From JAQGMO01 sp050954505 (GTDB lineage: Bacteria; Pseudomonadota; Gammaproteobacteria; Burkholderiales; Burkholderiaceae_D), in contig JBPBPY010000010.1 in the NCBI GenBank assembly GCA_050954505.1, forward strand, positions 1 to 33,291: DNA of 33,291 bases, read 5' to 3'. The translations under genes and the position numbers were made by a program. Positions 9,039 through 16,873 of this stretch are shown here, piece by piece; the stretch's first letter is position 1, and each line of letters opens with the position of its first letter. The notes under the pieces are model-generated. The model was not told where the DNA came from. It searched no databases and saw nothing but the letters and a program-made list of their open reading frames with translations.

Positions 9039-9079
9039 CATCCAATTCCAGCCATTCACCTGCTTTTGACAGGATTGCC

Positions 9080-10155
9080 ATGCCCTCTCCCCGCATCACT
9101 GCCGGCACACCACCGCCCATCCCCGACTGGCAGCAAGGTCAACCGGCTCTCGCCGGCCCGGCCAGCCAGAGGGTGCCGGCAGCCGCAAATGAGCAAGTCG
9201 CTCAAGCCAATGTGCATCGCGGCAGGGAGAATTTCCTCGGCAGGGTCGCCGCACAACAGGCGCCACGGTCACCGTCACCGGGCCTGGTGCCCGAGCAGGA
9301 AGTGCATCTTGTGCGCCCTTCTTCCCCGCAGGTGACGAGGCCATGCGTCACACCGATGGCATCGCATTCGATGAACTGGTGCAGGCGGTCATGCAGATCG
9401 CCAGCGACGAGGACAACGCCGGAGAAGCGAAATTGATCAAGCCGCTGCAGGATGCGATTGCCAGATTGTTCGAGGAACATCGACAGCCAGCCGCACCGGG
9501 CAAAACTGCGGCTGTGAAGGCGGCGTGTCTGACGGTGATCGGTGAACTTGAAGAGGCCATCGATGAGGGGCTGGAAGCGCTCACGCCATTTCATGTGACG
9601 GCCAGCCGGCATGTCTCGCGCATGTGGTCCGCTGGTGGCGCGCCGATCTCGCTCGAGGCGGCGCCATGGCAGGCAAGCGGCAGCCAGTGGGACATCGACA
9701 CGCTGGCAGAGGCACGCGAATATGGGCGTCAAGTCCTGGGAGAGGAACCGAGCGATGAGGAAGTACTGTTCTACCGCAATGCGGTCTATGGTCTGCCCAC
9801 CGATGGCATCTTGCCGCCGTCGCCGCCCAGTGAAGACGATGCCGACCCGATGGCCTGGCTCATGAATGCCCTGCCACCGGTCGACCAGCTGCGCAACCAC
9901 GTGGCAAACTTCGGCAATTTCCTGCGCGCGCCGTTTGGCAGGACCGAAGATCCGGTTGCCACGCCACTGCAGCAGTTGCAGCAGGCCGAAAACGAGGCTG
10001 CTGTTTCGCAGCGCGTCTTGCGGGCCAGCGCGGCGGAAGTCACCGATCCGGACATTCGCAGGCTGTTGCTCGAACAATTGCAGCGGGTGGAACAACGCCT
10101 GAGCAACGCGCGGGCGCTGTATCAGGCTTCGGGCGAACTCGATCCGACATTTTGA
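9080..10155 (+). pseudogene. Candidate type III effector gene interrupted by a frameshift
   Basis: Reading from the ATG at 9080 (AGGA at 9071-9074) gives a plausible N-terminus, MPSPRITAGTPPPIPDW, which is rich in Pro/Ser/Ala/Gln. It has no acidic residue in the first 12 and has Pro at position 4, as described for Pseudomonas type III signals. Protein-like sequence continues in this frame to about 9330 (HLVRPSSP). From there the natural continuation (AGDEAMRHTDGIAFDELVQ) lies in the -1 frame, which runs to 10155. A one-base loss near the CCCC at 9324-9327 would explain this. Repaired, the product would be about 358 residues with no recognised domain. The effector call is inference from the hrp-box-like element and N-terminus; a sequencing error or a real inactivation are both possible. 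Confidence 0.5.
9343..10155 (+). CDS. Hypothetical protein (intact downstream part of the effector-like gene)
   Basis: This is the part of the candidate effector gene that is open as the sequence stands, 270 residues from an ATG at 9343. I recognise no family. The protein is acidic and mostly helical in appearance, with an Asp/Pro-rich loop (about 165-182) and a C-terminal coiled-coil-like helix rich in Gln, Glu and Arg (about 205-260). No signal peptide or membrane segment is seen. The ATG has no clear ribosome binding site, and same-frame protein-like sequence extends upstream of it, which supports the view that the true start is at 9080 in another frame. Function unknown. Confidence 0.5.
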   Translation: MRHTDGIAFDELVQAVMQIASDEDNAGEAKLIKPLQDAIARLFEEHRQPAAPGKTAAVKAACLTVIGELEEAIDEGLEALTPFHVTASRHVSRMWSAGGAPISLEAAPWQASGSQWDIDTLAEAREYGRQVLGEEPSDEEVLFYRNAVYGLPTDGILPPSPPSEDDADPMAWLMNALPPVDQLRNHVANFGNFLRAPFGRTEDPVATPLQQLQQAENEAAVSQRVLRASAAEVTDPDIRRLLLEQLQRVEQRLSNARALYQASGELDPTF

Positions 10156-10166
10156 CCACCCGCTGA

Positions 10167-10346
10167 TTGCCAGGGCAGCTGGCCAGTGTCGGGCGGCCGG
10201 TGCCAGTGCCGCAGCCGACGCCCTACGGCCAGTTCAACAGCAAGCCGACTGAAAATCCGCAGGCTGCAGCACCATCCGAGGCGATCATGGATGACTTGAA
10301 AAAACAGCTCGACAGCGCCATCGCGGAACTGGAATCGGCGCACTGA
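10167..10346 (+). CDS. Small ORF or gene remnant
   Basis: A short open frame beginning at a TTG (10167) or GTG (10200) ends at 10346 and reads like real protein: a Pro/Gln-rich stretch (PQPTPYGQFNSKPTENPQ) then a helix (MDDLKKQLDSAIAELESAH). It lies 11 bases after the effector-like gene. No good ribosome binding site is seen. It could be a small partner protein, or a decayed C-terminal piece of the preceding gene or of another one. Confidence 0.3.
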   Translation: MPGQLASVGRPVPVPQPTPYGQFNSKPTENPQAAAPSEAIMDDLKKQLDSAIAELESAH

Positions 10347-10439
10347 CCCATTCAAAGCCACCACGGCCTGACGCTGTCACCCTTCGCTCAGCATGCCGCT
10401 CTGCACATCGGCAGGCCACTGTCATTTTCGGGAAAGGAA

Positions 10440-11804
10440 TCAGCCTCCTGCCACCGTCATTTGTTCCAGCAGGATCGAGCCGGTCACCTTGGTGCCGCGT
10501 ACCAGGACATCGGCACCGATGGCAACGATCTGCCGCAACATGTCCTTCATGTTGCCGGCGATCGTGATTTCTTCCACCGGATACTGGATCACGCCTTTCT
10601 CGACCCAGTAACCGGAAGCGCCGCGCGAATAATCGCCCGTAACATAATTGACGCCCTGCCCCATCAATTCCGTTACCAGCAGACCGGTATCGAGTTTCCT
10701 CAGCATGGTTTCGAAATCATCGTCCGGCCGGGTGAGCCGGGAAGTGATCGTCAGGTTGTGCGAGCCGCCGGCATTGCCGGTGGTCTGCATGCCAAGCTTG
10801 CGCGCGGAATAGCACGAAAGAAAATAACCGAGCACAATGCCGTCGCGCACGACATCGCGCTTTTTTGTCGACACGCCCTCTTCATCGAACGACGATGAAC
10901 CGATGGCGCCGCGCACATGCGGGTCTTCATGAATCTGGATGTCTGCACCGAAGACCTGGGTGCCGATCGAGTCGAGCAGGAACGACGACTTGCGGTACAG
11001 CGAACTGCCCGAGACCGCCTGCACGAAAGCGCCTAGCAAGCCGGCCGCCAGCGGTGCTTCGAACAGTACCGGACATTTGCGGGTGTCGAGCTTGCGCGCA
11101 TTCAGGCGCGCCAGCGTGCGCTCGGCCGCATAGCGCCCGATCACTTCGGGGGCGGCAAGGTCAAGCGGGTTGCGCATCGACGAATACCAGTCGTCGCGCT
11201 GCATGTTGTTGCCACGTCCGGCAATCGGCGCCACCGACAGCGTGTGGCGCGAAAACGGATAACCGCCCATGAAACCGAGCGAGTTGGCGCTGACGAAATG
11301 GGACTGGTCGACATTCACGCTGGCGCCATCGCTGTTGGTGATGCGTTTGTCGACGGCAAAGGCGGCAGCCTCGGCGCGCTGCGCCAGCTTGACGGCGTCG
11401 TCGGCACTGATCAGCCAGGGGTAGCACAATTCCAGATCGAGCGGATTCATTTCCAGCAGCTCGGCTTCCGGCAGGCCGGCGCATTCATCCTTGGCGGTGA
11501 AACGGGCAATGTTGTAGGCAGCCTCGACGGTGTCGCGCAAGGCGCGCTCGGAAAAGTCGGAGGTGGTGGCGTTGCCGCGCTGGACCTCGCCGCGCTTGCC
11601 GATGTAGACGGTAACGCCGATGCCCTTGTCCTTGTTTTGCTCGATGGTTTCGACATTGCCCTTGCGTACCGTCACCGACAAGCCACTGCCCTCGTTGATA
11701 TCAACCGATGCATCCGAGGCGCCCTTCTCCCTGGCATAGCGCAGCACATCCTGCGCGAGCTGTTTCAACTGGTCCTGGCTGTGGATAAATACGGATTCGG
11801 TCAT
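10440..11804 (-). CDS. pmbA: Metalloprotease PmbA/TldE
   Basis: PmbA (TldE) forms a complex with TldD that degrades peptides; in E. coli it processes microcin B17 and helps degrade the CcdA antitoxin. TldE is the non-catalytic or assisting subunit, so the lack of an HExxH motif is expected. The 454-residue length fits. Recognisable parts are the N-terminal VTVRKGNVETIEQNKDKGIGV, central FEAPLAAGLLGAFVQAVSGS, HEDPHVRGAIGSSSFDEEGV, and C-terminal GASGYWVEKGVIQYPVEEIT. It is divergent from darP, the same arrangement as in E. coli. The start at 11804 gives the usual N-terminus, with a weak ribosome binding site. Confidence 0.95.
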   Translation of the reverse strand: MTESVFIHSQDQLKQLAQDVLRYAREKGASDASVDINEGSGLSVTVRKGNVETIEQNKDKGIGVTVYIGKRGEVQRGNATTSDFSERALRDTVEAAYNIARFTAKDECAGLPEAELLEMNPLDLELCYPWLISADDAVKLAQRAEAAAFAVDKRITNSDGASVNVDQSHFVSANSLGFMGGYPFSRHTLSVAPIAGRGNNMQRDDWYSSMRNPLDLAAPEVIGRYAAERTLARLNARKLDTRKCPVLFEAPLAAGLLGAFVQAVSGSSLYRKSSFLLDSIGTQVFGADIQIHEDPHVRGAIGSSSFDEEGVSTKKRDVVRDGIVLGYFLSCYSARKLGMQTTGNAGGSHNLTITSRLTRPDDDFETMLRKLDTGLLVTELMGQGVNYVTGDYSRGASGYWVEKGVIQYPVEEITIAGNMKDMLRQIVAIGADVLVRGTKVTGSILLEQMTVAGG

Positions 11805-11881
11805 GAGTTGGTTTCTTCGAAGTGCCTAAAACAGTTATGATAGCAGTCGTTTACTGATTGGCTTACGCCAAACCGAATATC

Positions 11882-12598
11882 ATGCCAAATGCCAACCGGG
11901 GCAACACCGGATTCCAGTCGAACGAGTTCGAGCAGGAATACGACCGCCCGTCCAAATCGCAACTCAAGCGCGAAATGACCGCCCTGCAAAAACTCGGCGC
12001 CGAGCTGGTTGCCGAAGCGCGCGAGCGCGTCAAGCGTGTACCGATGCCGGAAGATGTGCGCGACGCCATCCTGGAATGCCAGAACATCAAGGACCACGAG
12101 GGCCGGCGCCGGCAGATGCAATATGTCGGCAAGAAGATGCGCACCCTCAATGAAGAAGAAATTGCCGCAATCCAGAAGACCATCGACAGCTGGAAAGGAT
12201 TGTCGAAAGCCGATACGGCTGCCATGCACGCACTGGAACGCCGCCGTGACAAGCTGCTGGCCGACGATGCCGCGCTGACCGAACTGGCAAGCAAATATCC
12301 CGAGATCGATGTCCAGCACACCCGCACCCTGATTCGCAATGCGCGCAAGGAACAGGCCGAGAACAAGCCGCCGAAAGCGTACCGCGAGATTTTCCAGCTG
12401 CTCAAGCAATTGCAGGCCGGCGCGGCCAAGGTGGCCGCCGAGGCCAGCGCCGAAGCGCAGCTCGAGGCCGATGACGACGATGGCTTCGACGCGCCTGCGG
12501 AACAGGAACAGGATGATGACGACAGCGCCGAAGACAGCGACGATGGCATTGTCGAACCCGTGATCACCCATGGACGCGGCAAAAAACGTGGCAGGTAA
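11882..12598 (+). CDS. darP: Ribosome-associated protein DarP (YjgA, DUF615)
   Basis: DarP associates with late 50S ribosome assembly intermediates. The core is recognisable: SKSQLKREMTALQKLGAELV, then MPEDVRDAILECQNIKDHEGRR shortly after, and a helical basic middle (to about residue 180). The C-terminus is highly acidic (Asp/Glu-rich, about 190-225) and ends in a short basic tail (GRGKKRGR). The ATG at 11882 is chosen; a TTG at 11858 would add eight residues, and neither has a clear ribosome binding site. It overlaps the mogA frame by 29 bases and is divergent from pmbA. Confidence 0.92.
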   Translation: MPNANRGNTGFQSNEFEQEYDRPSKSQLKREMTALQKLGAELVAEARERVKRVPMPEDVRDAILECQNIKDHEGRRRQMQYVGKKMRTLNEEEIAAIQKTIDSWKGLSKADTAAMHALERRRDKLLADDAALTELASKYPEIDVQHTRTLIRNARKEQAENKPPKAYREIFQLLKQLQAGAAKVAAEASAEAQLEADDDDGFDAPAEQEQDDDDSAEDSDDGIVEPVITHGRGKKRGR

Positions 12599-13364
12599 GG
12601 ATGCAAACAAGGATGCAAAGACGGATGCATGGACGGATGCAGAGAGGTTCGCAGACAAGCCTGCACAGACCATGCCGGGCGAATCGATGAATGCGCTGAC
12701 GGGCCAGCCTGCAACGACGGCGACCGACAACGGCTCCACGCTGGATGCGGCCAGCAACCCGACGCTGCGCATTGGCCTGGTATCGATTTCCGACCGAGCC
12801 TCGGCTGGCGTGTATGCCGACCAAGGGCTGCCGGCACTGCAGCAATGGTTTGCCGCCGCCCTGACGTCGCCATGGCAGGTGGAAACCCGGCTCATTGCCG
12901 ACGAGGGCACGCAGATCGAGCAAACGCTGATCGAACTGGTCGACCAGGCTGGTTGCCACCTGGTGCTCACCACCGGCGGCACCGGGCCGGCGCGCCGCGA
13001 CGTCACGCCGCAAGCCACGCTGGCGGTTGCCAGCAAGGAAATGCCCGGCTTTGGTGAACAGATGCGCCAGATCAGCCTGGCCTTCGTACCCACTGCCATC
13101 CTCTCCCGCCAGGTTGCCGTGATCCGCGAAACCGCGCAGCATGCTGCGCTGATCATGAACCTGCCGGGCCAGCCCAAGGCCATCCGCGAAACGCTGGAGG
13201 GTTTGAAGGATGCCGATGGCAAGCAGCTGGTGCAAGGCATCTTTGCCGCCGTTCCATACTGCATCGACCTCATCGGCGGACCCTACATCGAAACCCGCGA
13301 TGATGTCTGCAAGGTGTTTCGCCCCAAATCGGCGCTGCGCAAGGCGCCGCCGTCAGACCCTTAG
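12570..13364 (+). CDS. mogA: Molybdopterin adenylyltransferase
   Basis: MogA adenylates molybdopterin before molybdenum insertion in molybdenum cofactor synthesis. The core (about residues 64-250) shows LRIGLVSISDRAS, the TTGGTGPARRDVTP nucleotide loop and the conserved EMPGFGEQMRQISL, closely like E. coli MogA. The first ~60 residues are an extra low-complexity segment that includes KDAN-KDAK-TDAW-TDAE, encoded by four 12-bp repeats. The start is uncertain: 12570 lies inside darP, and ATGs at 12672 and 12687 are closer to the usual length. No clear ribosome binding site marks any of them. Probably co-transcribed with darP and the following esterase. Confidence 0.93.
   Translation: MDAAKNVAGKDANKDAKTDAWTDAERFADKPAQTMPGESMNALTGQPATTATDNGSTLDAASNPTLRIGLVSISDRASAGVYADQGLPALQQWFAAALTSPWQVETRLIADEGTQIEQTLIELVDQAGCHLVLTTGGTGPARRDVTPQATLAVASKEMPGFGEQMRQISLAFVPTAILSRQVAVIRETAQHAALIMNLPGQPKAIRETLEGLKDADGKQLVQGIFAAVPYCIDLIGGPYIETRDDVCKVFRPKSALRKAPPSDP
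12597..12644 (+). repeat. Four 12-bp tandem repeats at the darP/mogA junction
   Basis: Four consecutive 12-base units with the common core GGATGCA (aaggatgcaaac and variants). The first unit overlaps the darP stop codon. If mogA starts at 12570 the array encodes four Lys/Thr-Asp-Ala-X tetrapeptides. Confidence 0.85.
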
Positions 13365-13393
13365 CACCGCCCTACCCGAACAGGAAATCCGTC

Positions 13394-14056
13394 ATGCTTG
13401 AAACCATTGAAGTCGAGTCCGCAGCAAACCCCAGCGCCGCCGTCATCTGGCTGCACGGCCTGGGTGCCGATGGCAATGATTTTGTTCCCATCGTGCGGGA
13501 ACTCGACCTGGCAGGCGTGGCACCGATCCGTTTCATCTTCCCCACCGCACCGACCATGCCGGTGACTGTCAATGGCGGTTACGTGATGCGCGCCTGGTAC
13601 GACATCCTTGGCACCGACATCGCCCGGCGCGAAGATGAAAACGGCTTGCGCGCCTCGCAAGCCAAGGTCGAGGAATTGATCGCCGCCCAGATCGCGCGCG
13701 GCATTCCCGCCGAGCGCATCATCCTGGGCGGGTTTTCGCAGGGCTGCGCCATGACGCTGCAAACCGGCTTGCGTCATCCGCAAAAGCTCGGCGGTCTGCT
13801 GTGCCTGTCCGGTTACCTGCCGATTCATACCTTGGTGGAAGCCGAACGGCATGGCGCCAATCACGAGACGCCCATCTTCATGGCCCACGGGCGCCATGAT
13901 CCGGTGATTGCCATTTCGCGCGCCGAACAGGGCCGCGACATCCTGGTCAAGCTGGGTCATCCGGTCGAGTGGCATGAGTACATGATGCAGCATTCGGTGG
14001 CGGCAGAAGAACTCGAGGACATCGCACGCTGGTTCAAGCGCGTGTTGCCAGCCTGA
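13394..14056 (+). CDS. Carboxylesterase / phospholipase-like alpha/beta hydrolase
   Basis: A 220-residue alpha/beta hydrolase of the Abhydrolase_2 family (carboxylesterase II, acyl-protein thioesterase-like). Visible motifs: oxyanion-side WLHGLGADGNDF, nucleophile elbow GGFSQG with the catalytic Ser, acid region MAHGRHDPVI with Asp, and catalytic His in MMQHSVAAEE. Such enzymes cleave short-chain esters or lysophospholipids; the true substrate is not known. No signal peptide, so cytosolic. The start has CAGGAA about nine bases upstream. It follows mogA by 29 bases and is probably in the same transcript. Confidence 0.93.
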   Translation: MLETIEVESAANPSAAVIWLHGLGADGNDFVPIVRELDLAGVAPIRFIFPTAPTMPVTVNGGYVMRAWYDILGTDIARREDENGLRASQAKVEELIAAQIARGIPAERIILGGFSQGCAMTLQTGLRHPQKLGGLLCLSGYLPIHTLVEAERHGANHETPIFMAHGRHDPVIAISRAEQGRDILVKLGHPVEWHEYMMQHSVAAEELEDIARWFKRVLPA

Positions 14057-14142
14057 CGCCCACCGGCCAGCGCCCGCCAGGGCGCCGGCTGGCGGCCTGA
14101 TCATGCTTGCGTCGTTGTCGTTGAAGACGCTGCCACGCCGGC

Positions 14143-14871
14143 TCAGGAATGCCGAACAATGACAGGCGCCGCGGACTGCTCGGCAAAAGCCGGGTTGTCC
14201 GGCAAATCGCTGGCTGCGGGCACGGCAGGTGATATCGGCGCTGCGGGCGCTGCGGGTGATGCGGCGGCTGTGGATGATGTGTCGGCTGCGGGTAATGCGG
14301 CGGCTGTGGGCGATGTGGCGGCTGCGGGGGATGCGTCGGCTGCGGGGGATGCGTCGGCTGCAGCGGCTGCGGGCGCAGCAGCAACTCTCTCCTCGATCGC
14401 CCGGACTTCAGCGCCGGCTTCCTCTTCTGCCCGCCCGCCTGGCTTGCCGCCGACGTCAAGTTGCCCACTGCCTTCACCACCGAACAGGTCATGACTGTCC
14501 AGAATGGCGTGTGCAATCGCAGGATTGTTTTCCAGGCATTTGCGTACTGCCGCCGGGATCGATTGCCGGGTTTTCCTGCACAAGCCCGGCTGCTCCGCCA
14601 GCTGGATGGAAAAGCCGCGCATGCTGCGCACTTCGCGACCGCCGGGCGCAATCTCCAGACGCATGCCCAGCATCTGCTCCATCTTCGCCGCCAGCCGCAT
14701 CAGGCCGGCATGATCGCTGACCGCTTCGATGCGTTCGATGAGTTTTTTCTCTTCCATTGCGGTCAGCTGCAGGATGCGGCATTGCGCCAGCGGCGCGCCG
14801 GCCAGCAATTCGCGCTGGCAGGTGCAGGCGCCTGGTGGACATTCCTTGCGTAGTGCAACAGGATGGGCCAT
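14143..14871 (-). CDS. Hypothetical protein with Cys-rich N-terminus and hexapeptide-repeat tail
   Basis: The N-terminus has a compact cysteine cluster, CPPGACTC with a further Cys about 18 residues later, which could bind a metal. A helical region follows, then a conserved-looking segment containing GREVRSMRGFSIQLAEQPG, CRKTRQSIPAAVRKCLE and HDLFGG. I believe similar proteins occur in Burkholderiales, but no function is known to me. The last third (about 165-220) is an Ala/Ser/Pro tail of degenerate six-residue repeats such as AADASP. Start is uncertain: ATG at 14871, GTG at 14880 or GTG at 14916, none with a strong ribosome binding site. It lies about 90-130 bases downstream of purU on the same strand. 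Confidence 0.65.
   Translation of the reverse strand: MAHPVALRKECPPGACTCQRELLAGAPLAQCRILQLTAMEEKKLIERIEAVSDHAGLMRLAAKMEQMLGMRLEIAPGGREVRSMRGFSIQLAEQPGLCRKTRQSIPAAVRKCLENNPAIAHAILDSHDLFGGEGSGQLDVGGKPGGRAEEEAGAEVRAIEERVAAAPAAAAADASPAADASPAAATSPTAAALPAADTSSTAAASPAAPAAPISPAVPAASDLPDNPAFAEQSAAPVIVRHS
14262..14385 (-). repeat. 18-bp tandem repeats coding a hexapeptide tail
   Basis: About six degenerate 18-base units inside the hypothetical gene, with two adjacent units almost identical (ggggatgcgtcggctgc on the plus strand). They encode AADASP, AAATSP, TAAALP and similar hexapeptides. Confidence 0.75.
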
Positions 14872-14957
14872 ATCGGGCACGGTATCGATCTCTCGTAGGG
14901 TAGACAAGAACATCACAAGCCTGGCCAGCGCTGCAATATGCCGGCACGCTGCTCATC

Positions 14958-15827
14958 CTACCGGAATACCACGGTCTTGTGCCCGTTGAGCAAAATGCGG
15001 TGTTCAAGGAACCACTTCACGGCGCGCGCCAGTACCACGCACTCGACATCGCGGCCAATCGAGGTCAGCGTGGCGACGTCCATCGCATGGTCGACCCGCT
15101 CGACGCCCTGCTCGATGATCGGCCCTTCATCGAGGTCGCCGGTGACGAAGTGGGCAGTCGCACCGATGAGCTTCACACCGCGTTCATGGGCCTGGTAGTA
15201 GGGCTTGGCACCCTTGAAACTGGGCAGGAAGGAGTGGTGGATATTGATGGCGCGTCCACGCAGTGCTTCGCACATCTGCGGTGACAGGATCTGCATGTAG
15301 CGGGCCAGCACCACCAGGTCGATATCGTTCTGCGCGACAATTTCCAGAATGCGCCGCTCCTGTTCCGCCTTGGCTTGCGGGCCGGCGCCCGGCGCCAGCG
15401 GCAGATGATGGAACGGGATGTTGTAGCTGGCCGAGAGCTGGTAGAAATCGGTATGGTTGGAGACGATGGCAGGGATTTCGACCGGCAGCAAACCGCTCTT
15501 GTAGCGAAACAGCAGATCGTTGAGGCAATGACCGATCTTCGAGACCATCAACAGCATGCGCGGCCTCTTGAACGCATCATGTAACTGCCAGGACATCTGC
15601 ATGGTGTCGGCAAGCAGGGCAAACTCCGAGCGCATGGCATGGTCGGAGATGGCGCTGTCCTCGGCGGAAAAATGCACGCGCATGAAGAACAGTTTCGAAT
15701 GGCTGTCGCCAAATTGCGCTGAATCGATGATGTTGGCGCCGTGCTCGGTAAGGAAACCGGAAACGCGCTGCACAATGCCGCGTTGATCGAGGCAGGAAAG
15801 CGTCAGGATGTATTCGGGATATGCCAT
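14958..15827 (-). CDS. purU: Formyltetrahydrofolate deformylase
   Basis: PurU hydrolyses 10-formyltetrahydrofolate to tetrahydrofolate and formate, balancing one-carbon pools and supplying formate to purine synthesis. The 289-residue protein has an N-terminal ACT domain (about 5-85, starting YILTLSCLDQRGIVQRVSG) and a formyltransferase-like domain with INIHHSFLPSFKGAKPYYQA and TGDLDEGPIIEQ. These contain the expected Asn, His and Asp active-site residues. The length is standard. The ribosome binding site before the ATG at 15827 is weak. The gene lies upstream of the Cys-rich hypothetical gene on the same strand. Confidence 0.96.
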   Translation of the reverse strand: MAYPEYILTLSCLDQRGIVQRVSGFLTEHGANIIDSAQFGDSHSKLFFMRVHFSAEDSAISDHAMRSEFALLADTMQMSWQLHDAFKRPRMLLMVSKIGHCLNDLLFRYKSGLLPVEIPAIVSNHTDFYQLSASYNIPFHHLPLAPGAGPQAKAEQERRILEIVAQNDIDLVVLARYMQILSPQMCEALRGRAINIHHSFLPSFKGAKPYYQAHERGVKLIGATAHFVTGDLDEGPIIEQGVERVDHAMDVATLTSIGRDVECVVLARAVKWFLEHRILLNGHKTVVFR

Positions 15828-15984
15828 GTTTTTCAGAGTGAAACGTAAGCCGTGCCGGCCAGGGCGGCCATTGTCGCATGACGAACCAGTCCTGACAAAA
15901 CCATGATGGGGTGGATCGGGTCTGCAAAAGTGCGGGGATTTGGTGCGTGGAGGCGTGGGGTGACAGCGTGGGGTAAAGGCGTGC

Positions 15985-16049
15985 GGTGATCAAGCGCGGT
16001 GATTAAGCACAGTCATCAAGCGCAATCATCGAGATCAGTGATGCAGGTG
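15985..16049. repeat. 13-bp tandem repeats between purU and the bactofilin gene
   Basis: Five degenerate 13-base units: ggtgatcaagcgc, ggtgattaagcac, agtcatcaagcgc, aatcatcgagatc and agtgatgcaggtg. Just to the left (about 15945-15985) are further short GCGTGGGGT-type repeats. The ~300-base gap holds no gene that I can support. Confidence 0.75.
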
Positions 16050-16077
16050 CCGCGTGGCGGCCCCGGCATCGACAGCC

Positions 16078-16097
16078 AGGGTTCGGCGTCGAACCCT
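16078..16097. other. Perfect 8-bp hairpin downstream of the bactofilin gene
   Basis: AGGGTTCG, a four-base loop and CGAACCCT form a perfect inverted repeat about 28 bases after the bactofilin stop codon. There is no T run on either side, so it may stabilise the mRNA end or act as a weak terminator. Confidence 0.5.
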
Positions 16098-16125
16098 TGA
16101 CGTCAGACTGCTGCAGCGCAGGAAA

Positions 16126-16704
16126 TCAGCCGACTGCCTGGCTGACGTTCTGTACTGGCTTGGCAACCGACAGACCCTTGCTCGACGGGCCGCTGACCAT
16201 TTGCACGTCGCCGGACAGTTGGCCGCCTTCGTTGATGACCAGCTTGCCATAACGGATCTTGCCGGTCACATGGCCCGATGCATGGATGATGAGCTTTTCA
16301 CGCACGGTCAGTTCACCGTTGAAAGTGCCGTGGATTTCGGCGAAGTCGACTTCAACCGAACCCTTGAATTCACCGCCGTCAGCGATCTGGATGACGCGCG
16401 AGTCCATGGTTGCTTCGACATAGCCTTCGACCACGAGCGTGTCGCAATCGGTGATTTCAGCGCCCTTGAGCTTGATGTTCGGTCCAACGATGAGCTTGCT
16501 GCCCATTTCATTGGTGCTCGATGGTTCGGTCGAAACGGGTGCTGGCGCGGCGGTTGGATTCATGGTGTTGTTCAGTGAGTGGTTGGACAAGGTCGACTTC
16601 GGAGAACTGATGGGTGGCACGCCGGTAGCGGACAACGGCGGCGTGGCCGACGGCGCTGGTGTTGGCGTTTCGCGTTTGCCAAATAAAGTTTCTGATCGCA
16701 ACAT
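16126..16704 (-). CDS. Bactofilin family polymer-forming cytoskeletal protein
   Basis: Bactofilins self-assemble into filaments that position cell-wall or envelope functions. The 192-residue protein has a disordered Pro/Ser/Thr-rich N-terminus (about 1-65) and a beta-helical DUF583 core (about 70-170). The core shows the repeating short strands typical of the family: SKLIVGPNIKLKGAEI, DTLVVEGYVEATMDS, GEFKGSVEVDFAEIHGTFNG, then HASGHVTGKIRYGKLVINEG. The ATG at 16704 has a strong AGGAG five bases upstream; the longer frame to 16752 is unlikely. Its upstream region contains a large hairpin. No neighbouring gene suggests which envelope task it serves. Confidence 0.9.
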   Translation of the reverse strand: MLRSETLFGKRETPTPAPSATPPLSATGVPPISSPKSTLSNHSLNNTMNPTAAPAPVSTEPSSTNEMGSKLIVGPNIKLKGAEITDCDTLVVEGYVEATMDSRVIQIADGGEFKGSVEVDFAEIHGTFNGELTVREKLIIHASGHVTGKIRYGKLVINEGGQLSGDVQMVSGPSSKGLSVAKPVQNVSQAVG

Positions 16705-16873
16705 GGGTTCTCCTGAAAATGGGTCAAGCTGCGCTGGCACGCCAGGACACACGTTGACACGATGAGTTGTGCAAGGTGACGTGCATCCTGGCGCGCCGGC
16801 CGCAGCCTTGAAAATAAGTGGAAATGTCGTAACGACGTAATCCGCTTGAGCAGTGACAAAAAATGAGGCTCCC

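Noticed and set aside
11801..13273. Long minus-strand open frame across darP and mogA
   Set aside because: Spans two certain plus-strand genes and has a low-complexity translation created by the 12-bp repeats.
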